Shown here piece after piece: positions 21,848-32,503 of a stretch of 64,000 nucleotides of DNA (the stretch's first letter is position 1; each line of letters begins with the position of its first letter). Location of the stretch: positions 310,001 to 374,000 of the forward strand of contig LIHB01000009.1 of assembly GCA_001297265.1 (NCBI GenBank). Reading direction: 5' to 3'. Made by a program: the position numbers and the translations under genes. The notes below the pieces were generated by a model, which ran no database searches, was not told the origin of the DNA, and was given only the letters and a program-made list of their open reading frames with translations. Source of the stretch: Mycosphaerella arachidis (Eukaryota; Ascomycota; Dothideomycetes; Mycosphaerellales; Mycosphaerellaceae).

Positions 21848-22557
21848 AGAGGGGAGGACGATGACGATCGCTTCATACCAGCGGAGAGTATGTTTCTGAG
21901 ACATGCTGGTGCGCAAATACGCTGCGAAGACAGAGGGCTGAGGTTGTTGCGAAAGACCGGTTGCTGCGGTCGTCACGGCGGGGCTAAGATACCGCACGAG
22001 CTTGCAGGGATAGCTCCTTATCGTTGAAGCCTATCTCTCAGCCGCGAACCTTCTTCCCACCTTCAAACTTGCCGAGCTCCGGGTCGTTCAGCATGTGCAC
22101 GGCGGCACAGCTCTTCGTGTGAGTAGCTGGTCTTCCCATCGCTTCCAAGCAGCATTTCCGTGTTCGCCGCGACGACGAAGGCTTTACCAGTGCCTGACTG
22201 TGCCCACCGCCTCGGCCAGATCGCCCAATGCATCGACGCGTCACCAGGGTGACCTTGACACTGCGCGGAGCATTCGGCATTCATGCACCAAGTCCGCAAC
22301 CGAAAACTTGCTATGCGCCTCATCATGCACCGGAGCTCAGGCCAGCCTCTTCCACTTCAAGACCGTCTTCCCTTCTTACCATCCGTTTAGTACTACTTGA
22401 GATTGTTTGTCGGAGCTGACTGCGCATTCTGCGCACCTGTTTACAGTTTGCCACAACTCTACATTCGCTAAAAGCAAGAAGAACCACAACACTCACGCCC
22501 AACCCTCGAGCTTCCAGCTTGCCAGCCTTCCCAGCCACCGAGTCAGCACCAATCGCA
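21848..22557. other. Intergenic containing a possible gene relic
   Basis: About 0.7 kb. The minus strand at 22035-22330 holds protein-like pieces in shifting frames (separate entry). The last 150 bases, CT- and CA-rich, are likely the promoter and leader of the next gene. Confidence 0.5.
22035..22330 (-). pseudogene. Unrecognised short coding relic with frame shifts
   Basis: Three adjacent minus-strand frame segments read well end to end: VDALGDLAEAVGTVRHW, then FVVAANTEMLLGSDGKTSYS (continuing HEEL), then AAVHMLNDPELGKFEGGKK ending in a stop at 22038. Each alone is too short, and no canonical introns join them. I do not know the family. A frameshifted remnant or a misassembled small gene is the best guess. 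Confidence 0.35.
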
Positions 22558-23318
22558 ATGTCACACCGCAGCAGCGCTGTGCATTGGAGCTCTGCATTAA
22601 GCTTATACGTTATCCTCGCGTGGTCGCTTCTCGCATCGCTTGCTGCAGCACAGGCGTACGACATTCTAGAACGGGACGGAGACACAGTACTTGAAGAGCG
22701 CCAGAACTACCAGTTCACCGGAGCGCTAGCAATCTACGGCGATGGAAGCAGCGTGTCAAACACACAGAATAGCGGCGGAAGTGGGACGGGAAGCACTGCG
22801 GTACAGGCACGATGTCCGGCGGATCACCCTGTAAGCTGTACAAACATCCAGCAGCCATATTAGTGAGTCGTCCAGGGCATAATAGCGCTATTGCATGCTA
22901 ATGATGATCCAGTTGCTGTCCATCCGATAACACATGCTCATGGGCCAACTCTGTCGTTGCATGCTGTCCCAATGGCAAGACGTGTAGCGGCATAGCAGCA
23001 GCTGGAGGAGGATACGTACAGACGACGACCCAGTACTGGGCTCCAACAACGACATGGCAACCTCCCGCGACGACTGTGTATGGAGGAGGTGGTTATATCG
23101 CGCCTGCTGCCACGACCGTGATCGGCTATGGTGGTTATTGCTCCACATTGGTAGCCGTAGGACCCGGACTGCCCACTACGCAAGCTGGCCAGTGTGGAAC
23201 GATATTGATTGTCGAGGCAAGGGCCGTCCAGAAAGCAGCGCTTGGGTGGGCAAAGCTGCTGGTGGTACTGGTGGGACTGCAAGTACTTGGTGGAGTGTTT
23301 TTCATGAGGAGGAGATGA
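22558..23318 (+). CDS. Small cysteine-rich surface protein, probably GPI-anchored
   Basis: Exons 22558-22862 and 22913-23318 give 236 residues. The 50-base intron (GTGAGT donor, GCTAAT branch site, CAG acceptor) splits a Tyr codon so that QQPY joins YCCPSDNTCSW. A signal peptide is clear (SSALSLYVILAWSLLASLAA, cleavage near AAQA). The mature part has paired cysteines (RCPADHPVSCTN, YCCPSDNTC, ACCPNGKTC), then a Gly/Tyr/Thr-rich stretch. A C-terminal hydrophobic segment (LLVVLVGLQVLGGVFFM) ends in RRR. The tail could be a GPI-attachment signal, but the basic end would also suit a single-pass membrane protein. Fungal proteins of this build sit in the cell wall or plasma membrane. The start at 22558 is chosen over 22519 because the signal peptide begins there. 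Confidence 0.78.
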
Positions 23319-23799
23319 TTGTAGCTTGAGATCTCATGATACCCGACGACAGCTATGAGGCGTTCTAGAGTGTACAGCTGAGTAAATTAAAGCAGCAATT
23401 GGCCTAACCTCTATGAGCGGATGAATTACATCTTTGTTTCCTGACGATTTCAATGTCGCCTCGCTCGTTGCATGATAAGCGAAAATAGACATTGAAATAG
23501 GAGTTTATGTTGGAGTGAATATATAGGTCAAAAGTGAATGTAGACGAAGGGCCTGCCTCAGTTATAATCGTCTCAGGCCCACCAGCTATTCCAAGTATGG
23601 TATAGTGGATGTAGGGGTCTGCTGGCCAAAGTTGAATGACGTTGAGCAACAGCAGTCCGAATTCTCACCACGATTACAAACGACCCACCAAAGCCGCGCC
23701 AGAATCACAGCCGAACTCGCTATCATTCGGTCAAGAGGGGAGTAAGACATCGTATCTTTCGGAAAAGAAGCAAAAGAAGAAAAGTCCGCTCAAGGCTCG
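23319..23799. other. Intergenic, promoter of the helicase gene
   Basis: About 480 bases. AT-rich 3' flank of the preceding gene, then the 5' region of the helicase gene, with purine-rich AAGAAGCAAAAGAAGAAAAG just before the start. Minus-strand frames here are shadows. Confidence 0.5.
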
Positions 23800-26700
23800 A
23801 TGAGCATTCAACAGCCGCAAAATGGCGGCAATCAGTATCAGCAAGCGGTAAACGATGGACACACGAGCACAGCAGTACCCGATGAGAAAGACCGCATAGA
23901 CTCGGACGTCGAAGATGACCAAGACCTTGTCTTCGAGGACGAGAATGTCGAGGCAGAAGACACAAAAATCTTGACAGCTTACCGCCACTTATTGTCAAGA
24001 CGTGTAGACCTCGTCGGCGACTATGCTGGAGACGAACTCTTCCTCATCGAGGGAGACTCGATGCTCTTGAGATGCTTCGACGACGATAAGCTCGACTTCG
24101 ACTACGGTCTTCAGCTTCTGCACGCCGTCTACAACGTCGAGCACTTCCTCCACAACTTGGCACAACGCAAATGTCACTTCAACATCATCTTCTTCGACAG
24201 CAACAGGCAGCTATGCCTTCCATCAAACGTTGACGATATCAATGCCGCAAAGTATTTCTTTACGCGTTCGGTCATCATCCGACATCTCACAAATGTCAAG
24301 ACTCATCCCTCGATTGAAGTCGCTGCCTTCAAGTCATGGGATGCGCCAGAATTCTTGGATTACCTGCAGCGGTCTGCACCATACTTCATCATGGCCCATG
24401 ACGGCGCGCGATCAGGCGATCGCAAAGCTAAGCATGTTGGCGATGACAGCAGTAAGTCCACAGCGCAGCGAGTGGCCCTGCGACAAATGATCATCTCCTT
24501 CATCGCACGAGGTTTCAACGTGGGCCTGGTCAACGGTCTCGAGTGGAGAGACACTAAGGTCATGACAATGGTGCTTGAGGCTCGTCGTAGGTCGTCGGTC
24601 GAACAAGCTCCTGTTCGTGATGCTCTCAAGTCCCCACCGCGCCCAACCTTGGATGTGTCTGCGGAGCTCGAGAAGCTCCGCAAGTACAAATCAACCCTCA
24701 CCGAGAGATCCGCTTTACTTATCATAACCATCAGCAAGTTACTACGTTGTGGAGATGCCTGGCCACCTCAAGATGCCGCAGCTCTGCTACTGCATCAAGC
24801 CCTCTTGCAATACGCACCCCTCTCTACCAGGAGAGTAGGCGCAGTGTCGGGCGCGGAGCAGGCGTCAAAAGTGCTTATCAAGGTAGTCTCTACAGCCGAG
24901 AGTATTTTGAACAGCACTTCTTGGCAGACGATCATGGTGCAGTGGGACACAACGAGGGACGTCATGGATGCCATAGATGGTCGTCTGTTTCTGAAGGTCG
25001 CACACGCCCAGCCAGAAGTGACTGCGGAAGTCAAGACGACGTTCGAGAACATGCTCAACGCCGTGGGCAGTCTGATGGAAACCTCGAGCCTTAGCCTACC
25101 ACAAGTTGTGGAGGCCAGGACACTGCCTGACGCCAGTGCTGAGACTACTAGCCCCAGCCACGACGACATCTCTGTTCTTCCGTTCTCCAACAAGGTGTTT
25201 GACAAGCACCTCGAATCTGTGCGCATCGAAGTAGATGCCGCAGCAGAGAGTGAGCGCTCTCTCGCCTCGCGGAAGATCTTCCAGGAGGTCACACATTGGC
25301 ACAACGCAAAGCGGCCAATCAAATCCAAGGCTCCTGAGACGCCACAAGATGCAAGACAGGCGAGTCGTGAAGCCAGACGCAATCAATGGTTCATGGCAGA
25401 GATGAGGACGTATGCAGCATCATTAACCAACGCTGTTGGAAAGAGCTTGGAGCCGGAGACCATCATCGTTGGTGCTCCGCGACCCACTAAGAGCAAGTCT
25501 GGCACGGAGTCGCCCGCCGATTCGGATCAGTCTGACAGTGGTGCGTCCTCGCAGACCAAGGGCAAGCCTGGTCAGAAAAAGGGTGGCGGTGGTGGCGGCA
25601 AGAACGCTGCTAAGAATGCTGGTAAACAAGCTATGCTCAATCGCATTGCCGCTGATAAAGCTAAGAAGGACGAAAGTGCCGGCGACAAGATCTTCAGCTC
25701 GTGGCAACTTGTCTGCAAAGGCTTTCAAGCCGAGGCCGATCCTCGGACTCGCTACCGCAAGGCTCGAGTGTATTTGATCAACCTTCAAACCGCTTGGAAA
25801 GAGGTCGTAGGCGCCGAAGTCGAGCTGTACTTGGTGAATTCACTTCTACTGTACTGGATCGAGGCTTGTCGTCAAGGGCAACAGAAGCAACGGATCCAAG
25901 TGGCAGCCCTGATCTGGTCACATGCACGCAGCATCGCCCAGCGCAGCCCACTCACGAAGACTATCGCAAAATGCCTCGAGGCTACCACTAAAACCCTCGC
26001 ACTTCCGCCTATTCCCACGGTCACAGAAGGTGGCAACGACAAGAAGCTGGCTTTCACTTTTGCACTACCAACGAAAGTGGAATTTTTATCGGTGAAGCTG
26101 CCATCGAAAGACTTTCAGCTGCTAGAATGTGGTCCATACCTCGAGCGGAGCTTCGATTCCAGACCTGATTCACGAGTGGATTTTCAGCCTGACGGCTGGC
26201 AGAGGAAGGTACTGGACAGCATAGACGCCGACCAAAGCACGTTCGTCGTCGCCCCAACCAGTGCGGGTAAAACCTTCATCTCCTTCTACGCCATGCGTAA
26301 GGTTTTAGAAGCCGATGACGATGGTGTGCTGGTGTATGTTGCGCCCACAAAGGCGTTGGTCAACCAGATCGCTGCAGAAGTGCAGGCTCGTTATTCAAAG
26401 AAATTCAAGTATGGTGGCAAGTCTGTGTGGGCCATTCACACGCGCGACTACCGCATCAACAATCCGACTGGCTGCCAGGTCTTGGTCACCGTACCACACG
26501 TGCTGCAGATCATGCTACTCGCTCCATCGAACGCCAATTCTTGGGCTAGCAGAGTCAAGCGAATCATCTTCGACGAGATTCACTCCATCGGTCAAGCGGA
26601 GGATGGTGTTGTGTGGGAGCAGTTGCTCTTGATGGCACCATGCCCGATCATTGCATTGTCAGCGACAGTTGGAAACCCTGGCGAGTTCAGCGATTGGCTC

Positions 26701-29388
26701 GCGACCACGCAACAAGCAATCGGCAAGGAGCTCGTCACGGTGCAACATCCCTACCGGTACTCTGATCTGCGAAAGTATTACTATCAGCCTCCCAAGCACT
26801 TCGCTTTCCAAGGCATTCCAGAGAAGTCTGCATTCGGATCACTCGGGTTGGAGGGTGTTACGGGGTTCAACTTCATCCACCCCGTTGCCGGCTTGGTGGA
26901 CAAGTCGCGCGGTATCCCAGAAGATCTCGCACTTGAGCCTCGAGACTGTCTTCTGCTATGGCAAGCGATGATCAAGGTACAGAACGACAAGTATACTGTT
27001 CCTGTAGGCTTAGATCCTGCCAAAGCACTCCCGGAAGTGTCGCGCAAAGTCGACATATTGAAGTGGGAGAAGGACTTAAAGGACCTCTTACATACTTGGC
27101 TCGGCGATCCGTCTTCGCCCTACGACAAGCTCCTGCATATTCTTGAGCAGAGCTTCCGTGACGAGAATCGAGAAGAGGTCTACCCGGCACAGCCGGCTCA
27201 AAGTATTCGAGCATCTGGCCGTGCGATCAACCCAGAAGATCTCGTTCAGACCACGCTACCGATGCTTTGCCGTCTTAACGAGCAAGATGCATTGCCAGCC
27301 ATTCTTTTCAACTACGATCGCCACCAGTGTGAGAAGATCTGCAGGATCGTGGTGGAGCAATTAGCGCAGGCAGAAGCTACTCAACGAAAGACCGGCCCCA
27401 AGTGGGAGAAGACACTCGAGCGCTGGGAGGAGTGGAAGAAGCTGAAGCTGAAGGCAGCTTCGAAGGCGCCAAAAGCCGGCACAAAGGCCAAGAAGGGCAA
27501 AGGCGACGAGGACGGCGATGATGAGAAGGCATCCAAGCTCGATCTACAGAAGGATGCTGCCGGCAGTGAGGATTCGAAGTGGGAGTCCTTCGACCCAGAA
27601 GCGCCACAAGATGGCTACCATTTTGCCGACCACACTGCTCTACAAGCATCCGAGCTGGAAGGATACATCCGTCAACTGAGACGCCGCGACCTGCAGCAAT
27701 GGCTCATCGATGCATTGGCCCGTGGTGTTGGTGTCCATCACGCTGGTATGAACCGCAAGTACAGACAAGTCGTGGAGATCCTCTTCCGCAAGCGCTTCCT
27801 CCGTGTGATTGTCGCGACGGGCACGCTTGCGCTGGGTATCAACATGCCTTGTAAGACTGTTGTCTTCTCGGGCGACTCGATCTTCCTCACAGCGCTCAAC
27901 TACCGCCAGTGCGCTGGTCGAGCTGGACGTCGTGGCTTCGATCTGTTAGGAAACGTGGTATTCCAGGGTGTGTCCAGGCAGAAGGTCTGTAGACTGATCA
28001 GCTCACGCCTGCCGGACCTCAACGGTCACTTCCCGATCACGACTACACTGGTATTGCGGCTATTCACTTTGTTACACGAGTCCAATAATGCGAAGTACGC
28101 CGTCAGCGCCATCAACGCTCTACTATCGCAGCCAAGACTCTACTTGGGCGGCGCCTCGTTCAAGGACGAAGTCATGCATCACTTGCGTTTCTCGATCGAG
28201 TACTTGCGTCGGCAACAGCTCTTAGGATCAGATGGTGCACCACTCAACTTTGCTGGTCTCGTCAGCCATCTCTACTTTACCGAGAACTCATCATTCGCGT
28301 TCCATGCTTTGCTAAAGGAAGGCTATTTCCACGAGCTCTGCGCAAAGATCCACACAGAAGAGAAGCCGACTCTCGAGACGTTGATGCTTGTGATGTCTCA
28401 CTTGTTCAGTCGCATCGCTTGCAAGCAGGCCGACGCAGAGTACCGGGAGAAGGTTGTCAAGCCGTCTTCTTCGATCGTCTTCCTGCCACCGATGCCAAAG
28501 AAGGCTTCCGAAATTCTCATCGATCACAACAAGCAAACGCTAGCTGTATACAAGGCGTATGTCGAGACATTCGTTGATCAGCACCTTCACGACCACGACC
28601 GTACTCTGCCACTCTCGCAGGTCAAAATCGGTGCCGAGACTGGTAAGCTGCCCGCGAACATCGATCATCTACCGCCTACACACGTTCGCTCGTCCTTCGT
28701 CGCCCTGTCGGGACCCGATGACAAGTTCGCATCTATTCACGATCTATGTGCCACGACACGAGACGGCGTGTTCCTGGAGGAAGCCGTCATTCCGCACATG
28801 GTCGTCTATCCCGAGGAGATGGAAGCACCACTGAACGCTTACCTTCTGGATTTCTTCAAGCACGGCGATGTCATGACCCTCGAACGTGCCAACGGCGTCC
28901 GTCGCGCAGACATCTGGTTCTTACTCAACGACTTCTCGCTCGTCTTGGCCACCATCATCACTTCTCTTATGAACTTCATGAAATTGACCGAAGGTGAAGG
29001 TGACATGGATATGCTCGACGTCATGGGTCGTCTCGATGCTCACGAAGAGGAAGAGGACGACAAGGTCGCTGCCGTTGAGGCCGAGAGCGTCGCGTCAGGT
29101 CCCAGCGCTGCGGACTCTGGGATCGTCCTGCCCGATCGCACCAAGGTCGAGGCTGCTACTACCAAGAAGAAGGCGAAGAATGCGGACAGCTGGGAAGACC
29201 TTGCCGAGGAAGAAGATGCGATGGCTGATGCTGCTACGCGAAAGCAGCTCAGTGCTGAGGCCGAGGCTGCTGCGGCGGAGCTCAACTCGTGGGATGGCGA
29301 GGGTGGGCAGGGTTTGAAGGATGTGCTGAAGGCGTTCCAGAAGTTGCATGCCGAATTCAACATGAAGTTCAAGGCTATGTGGGCATAG
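23800..29388 (+). CDS. DDX60-like Ski2-family DExD/H-box helicase, 1862 residues
   Basis: One unbroken exon. Helicase motifs are visible: Walker A PTSAGKT (residues 819-825), motif Ia APTKALVNQ, motif II DEIH (925-928), motif III SATVGNP, motif IV-V region HHAGMN and VATGTLALGINMP, and motif VI QCAGRAGRRGFD (from 1370). The motif VI and DEIH type, with a long C-terminal extension after the second RecA domain, place it near the Ski2-like DDX60 group. An acidic N-terminus (residues 25-52) precedes an ordered domain of about 750 residues. Lys/Gly-rich low-complexity inserts lie near 580-610 and 1220-1250. In animals DDX60 is an antiviral RNA helicase; the fungal role is not established, and RNA surveillance is an inference. 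The end is acidic and Ala/Glu-rich. Length and absence of introns are normal for fungal copies. Confidence 0.88.
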   Translation: MSIQQPQNGGNQYQQAVNDGHTSTAVPDEKDRIDSDVEDDQDLVFEDENVEAEDTKILTAYRHLLSRRVDLVGDYAGDELFLIEGDSMLLRCFDDDKLDFDYGLQLLHAVYNVEHFLHNLAQRKCHFNIIFFDSNRQLCLPSNVDDINAAKYFFTRSVIIRHLTNVKTHPSIEVAAFKSWDAPEFLDYLQRSAPYFIMAHDGARSGDRKAKHVGDDSSKSTAQRVALRQMIISFIARGFNVGLVNGLEWRDTKVMTMVLEARRRSSVEQAPVRDALKSPPRPTLDVSAELEKLRKYKSTLTERSALLIITISKLLRCGDAWPPQDAAALLLHQALLQYAPLSTRRVGAVSGAEQASKVLIKVVSTAESILNSTSWQTIMVQWDTTRDVMDAIDGRLFLKVAHAQPEVTAEVKTTFENMLNAVGSLMETSSLSLPQVVEARTLPDASAETTSPSHDDISVLPFSNKVFDKHLESVRIEVDAAAESERSLASRKIFQEVTHWHNAKRPIKSKAPETPQDARQASREARRNQWFMAEMRTYAASLTNAVGKSLEPETIIVGAPRPTKSKSGTESPADSDQSDSGASSQTKGKPGQKKGGGGGGKNAAKNAGKQAMLNRIAADKAKKDESAGDKIFSSWQLVCKGFQAEADPRTRYRKARVYLINLQTAWKEVVGAEVELYLVNSLLLYWIEACRQGQQKQRIQVAALIWSHARSIAQRSPLTKTIAKCLEATTKTLALPPIPTVTEGGNDKKLAFTFALPTKVEFLSVKLPSKDFQLLECGPYLERSFDSRPDSRVDFQPDGWQRKVLDSIDADQSTFVVAPTSAGKTFISFYAMRKVLEADDDGVLVYVAPTKALVNQIAAEVQARYSKKFKYGGKSVWAIHTRDYRINNPTGCQVLVTVPHVLQIMLLAPSNANSWASRVKRIIFDEIHSIGQAEDGVVWEQLLLMAPCPIIALSATVGNPGEFSDWLATTQQAIGKELVTVQHPYRYSDLRKYYYQPPKHFAFQGIPEKSAFGSLGLEGVTGFNFIHPVAGLVDKSRGIPEDLALEPRDCLLLWQAMIKVQNDKYTVPVGLDPAKALPEVSRKVDILKWEKDLKDLLHTWLGDPSSPYDKLLHILEQSFRDENREEVYPAQPAQSIRASGRAINPEDLVQTTLPMLCRLNEQDALPAILFNYDRHQCEKICRIVVEQLAQAEATQRKTGPKWEKTLERWEEWKKLKLKAASKAPKAGTKAKKGKGDEDGDDEKASKLDLQKDAAGSEDSKWESFDPEAPQDGYHFADHTALQASELEGYIRQLRRRDLQQWLIDALARGVGVHHAGMNRKYRQVVEILFRKRFLRVIVATGTLALGINMPCKTVVFSGDSIFLTALNYRQCAGRAGRRGFDLLGNVVFQGVSRQKVCRLISSRLPDLNGHFPITTTLVLRLFTLLHESNNAKYAVSAINALLSQPRLYLGGASFKDEVMHHLRFSIEYLRRQQLLGSDGAPLNFAGLVSHLYFTENSSFAFHALLKEGYFHELCAKIHTEEKPTLETLMLVMSHLFSRIACKQADAEYREKVVKPSSSIVFLPPMPKKASEILIDHNKQTLAVYKAYVETFVDQHLHDHDRTLPLSQVKIGAETGKLPANIDHLPPTHVRSSFVALSGPDDKFASIHDLCATTRDGVFLEEAVIPHMVVYPEEMEAPLNAYLLDFFKHGDVMTLERANGVRRADIWFLLNDFSLVLATIITSLMNFMKLTEGEGDMDMLDVMGRLDAHEEEEDDKVAAVEAESVASGPSAADSGIVLPDRTKVEAATTKKKAKNADSWEDLAEEEDAMADAATRKQLSAEAEAAAAELNSWDGEGGQGLKDVLKAFQKLHAEFNMKFKAMWA

Positions 29389-29606
29389 AAAAAAGTTGTT
29401 TGGCATTACTGGATAGTGTGGTAGGGGTTTCGGGGCTTCTTTGGAGTACAGATAGACAAAGATGTTTCGTTGCTTTCGCAGCATTGAGGTTATTTGGCGT
29501 AGAATTTTGACCTCCATCACATTTCAACAAATGCTATTGATGATGTCCTCGCTCGGTCCTTTAGTAGCAGTTCTAGATCATAACTTCGTCCATTGGCGGC
29601 TTCTAC

Positions 29607-30557
29607 CTATATCGCGGTACCCCGCTCAAAGCTCTCCCTGATGTCCGCCGTATACTTGTTATAGAACCTCGCCAGCTTCATGTTGAACTGCTTGTTCTTC
29701 TCGTTGATATACGTCACGTCCTGGCCATCCTCGTCAGGCCTTCCGCGTTCTCTCCTCTTCTTCAAGCGTATCTCTTCCGCCTTCTTAATATCGTCCACCA
29801 GCCGATCCACTGCATCTTTTGTGGGCTTGTTGCTTGTGAACATCGAGCTGTCGCCTGTGCTGTAGAAGCTGCCGTCTTTGTCTACGGCGATGAGTTCGCC
29901 GTCCGCAGTCTCGACAACCTCCAGCCCGCCACTCTTTACTGCCCGATCAATCGCGTCCCGCTTGTCTTTCTCGTAGGCTTGCATTCTCTCGTCGAAGCCG
30001 CCCTTCTGCATCTGTCCCAGCTGACGCTCGTACACTTTCCCAGCTTCTTGGTTGTAATCCTGAAAGGCGTTCTTGTCGCGATTCGCTTTCTTCTGCGCGA
30101 CTCTCTCGTCCCAGCGCTCACTTTCCTCAATCGTCCAGTCCCAGGCTCGCTTACGCTCGAAATCTGCGCCGCTCTCCTCCACTTCTGCTTTGAGGAGTTT
30201 GTGCTGGGCGATGTCTTTCTTGCGATGGAGAGACGTCAGTTGCGAAGGGTCCACGGTCGAGCGATGCACTTCGTTCTTGGTCTCTGCGAGGTTCGACTTG
30301 CGACTGGCCGCGTTCCGGGCGCGAAGAGCAGCGAATCTGGCGGCGCGGTCGTTGGCTGGCCGTGTCGGTGCTGCATCTTCTGCAGGCGTGTGTTGTGCTT
30401 CTGATTGCTCCTCTGTTGCATCTTGCGCTTCCCGCTCGACTTGTGGTGTGTCCGCTGTCGAAGCAGCTGCCTCTTCGCTTTCTGCAAAACGTCGCTTGGC
30501 CGACTCTTCCGTCTCTTCGAGGCTCGGCGAGCCTTTGCGCTTGCGCGTTGCTGGCAT
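29607..30557 (-). CDS. SYF2: Pre-mRNA-splicing factor SYF2
   Basis: A single exon of 316 residues from the ATG at 30557 (MPATRKRKGSPSL). The open frame extends 53 codons further upstream without family resemblance, so the inner ATG is preferred. SYF2 belongs to the NineTeen/Prp19-associated complex of the activated spliceosome. The signature C-terminal domain is present: KRAWDWTIEESERWDE, KKANRDKNAFQDYNQ, KVYERQLGQM, then VDRLVDDIKKAEEIR and YINEKNKQFNMKLARFYNKY, ending RESFERG. The N-terminal 100 residues are acidic and disordered (ATEEQSEAQHTPAED), as usual. It lies tail-to-tail with the helicase, about 220 bases apart. Confidence 0.95.
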   Translation of the reverse strand: MPATRKRKGSPSLEETEESAKRRFAESEEAAASTADTPQVEREAQDATEEQSEAQHTPAEDAAPTRPANDRAARFAALRARNAASRKSNLAETKNEVHRSTVDPSQLTSLHRKKDIAQHKLLKAEVEESGADFERKRAWDWTIEESERWDERVAQKKANRDKNAFQDYNQEAGKVYERQLGQMQKGGFDERMQAYEKDKRDAIDRAVKSGGLEVVETADGELIAVDKDGSFYSTGDSSMFTSNKPTKDAVDRLVDDIKKAEEIRLKKRRERGRPDEDGQDVTYINEKNKQFNMKLARFYNKYTADIRESFERGTAI

Positions 30558-30833
30558 TCTTGTTGGAAAGGAGTCAGGTGCTAGCGTTGATGGACCCGAC
30601 TTGTTGGAGGGAGAGTGCGTCCGGTAGATTGAATATAGGTGGGTTGCACATTTCTTAGAACGAAGGAGACCCCGCGGAAATGATGAGTCAGCTGAGCCGC
30701 CGCCTCGGATGTACACATGTGCAAGAGCAAACTTACGCTAGGAAAGAAACATGGAGACTGATCGGTATAAGAATATGCATTTGACCTACAACACTATCAC
30801 AGTCTCAACTCGTCGTCACGCGATACTTACCCT

Positions 30834-31175
30834 CTACATAGACCCTGTAGCCGGAGTCCTGATGAGAGCAGGCACAGGAGGCCTGAGATCAACCAACGAA
30901 ATTGTTGGTGTATCGCTGCTCTGAGAGCCAGAGTCCTGAGCCTCAAGGTCAAAGTGAGACGGATCGTCGAGCTTGTACTTCTGGAACACAAATCCATTCT
31001 GCTCGAAGATCGGCGTGCCAGCCCCCTTGGCGGCCTTGATCTTGCGTTTCTCGACCGCTTCACGCCATCGCCAGAGACCGAGGGCGAGGCCGATGACCAC
31101 GATGGCAAGGGTTGCTGCGATGGCTGCGACTTGAATTGAAGTGCTCTTGCTATCAGCCCCTGAAGTGGCGCCCAT
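30834..31175 (-). CDS. Small single-pass membrane protein, 113 residues
   Basis: Not recognised as a family. A short polar N-terminus (MGATSGADSKSTS) is followed by one clear transmembrane segment at about residues 15-37 (IQVAAIAATLAIVVIGLALG), then a basic stop-transfer region (LWRWREAVEKRKIKAAKG) and a cytosolic-looking tail with Ser/Asp and Pro-rich ends. Topology by the positive-inside rule is N-out, C-in. The TM plus basic border is unlikely to be a chance frame. The 5' exon structure is uncertain; an upstream exon with a signal peptide is possible but not seen. Confidence 0.6.
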   Translation of the reverse strand: MGATSGADSKSTSIQVAAIAATLAIVVIGLALGLWRWREAVEKRKIKAAKGAGTPIFEQNGFVFQKYKLDDPSHFDLEAQDSGSQSSDTPTISLVDLRPPVPALIRTPATGSM

Positions 31176-32503
31176 GATGATGATGTGGGTGCTGGATGAG
31201 GAAGTAGAACCTGCTACTTACTGTGGATTGGCTGGTGGTCTCGTGTACTGTCCTGAGAAGAATTGGAAAGACTGGATGACTTGGTGTGTGTGTTGCACTT
31301 GAGTGATGGCGCAGGACCGCGTTATATGTACGTCTCGAACAAGGAGTGGGACATGAAGTGCAGGACAAAGGAACTTATGAGAAAGCACAATGCACAAGGC
31401 TGTTTGCCAGACCTTTGTAGAGGACAATGCGATTCTCGTGATTGCAGCTTTGTCCCTCGGCAGTAGGTACGCATTTCGATGATCGAACTGGGTTCGCACC
31501 ATATCGAATACACCGCTTCTGACGCCGAGTCTGAGCGCAATGGTTGATGATAAAGTCCATTACTACTGGGTACCCGTGCTATGCCCTTGCGCGAATCATT
31601 ACAATCCTCGCCAGGTAGCTATGCTTCAGCGTATGCGCGCAAAAGATTGTGATAGCAGGCGAAGCGCTCAATCACTGTAATTGATGGCAAGAATGTCTTA
31701 TGGAGCTTCCGGAATCCGCAGAAGTACGTGCCTGCCGTTACGACATTCACACTGTTGAGCGGTGTGGCATGACCAGCGGCTTTGCGCTTGCAAGGTGGGC
31801 TCTAGAGAAGGTGTCATTCTGATCAACAGCCTGATCATGGTTGGACTTACGGAGAGCGGATTCCAAAGCAGAGCATCCATTTACTGCTGCGACGCCTGCA
31901 CGCCAATGCACATTGACCAGCGAGTAGACGTCAACGGATCGAGCTTGAAGCATCCACTTGCTATGCTGCCAACTGCAGCGATTCTACGATCGATAAGGCG
32001 AACCACACCTCTTGAGGTTCGCTCCTCGCTGCACATTATTCCGTCTCGGCCTGGATTTGCCTCCTTGTTGAACTAGTACAGAGATCGAGCAAGACATCAG
32101 ATCGGTTCCGAGGAGAGTCTTTCCATCGATTCTCGGCCCTCAAGAAGATTCACACCTACTGTACACATGAAGTGGAGTCCCTCCAACCAAAAAGAGGCGC
32201 TCCAACAAAGGCGAGGGTGACACGCCCATGACCAACCACAGCTGAGAGAGCAGAATCTCGCACAGGAACGAATAGAACCCCGCCTTTCACAATTCATCAA
32301 ACACGAGAGCACTGGCTGCAGTGCGATCAAATCCCACTTTCTCAGCATGACCGTACCAAGTCGGACTATTCGGATCGGAGTTGCGCGGAAGCCGTTGATC
32401 ATTCCTCTCAGCTGCATATCGTCACTGGAACGCTTGGAAGACATGGTCCGAGAGTTTGTCATCCGCGGGCAGGTTCAGGTTTTATTACCAGCACACCGTC
32501 ACC
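31176..32503. other. Intergenic with a possible ankyrin-repeat relic
   Basis: About 1.3 kb between divergent genes, so it holds two promoters. On the minus strand near 31747-31953, AAVNGCSALESALRKSNHD continues in another frame as MIRLLIRM, which resembles one ankyrin repeat with a frameshift. Support is weak. Other frames on both strands lack coding character. Confidence 0.4.
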
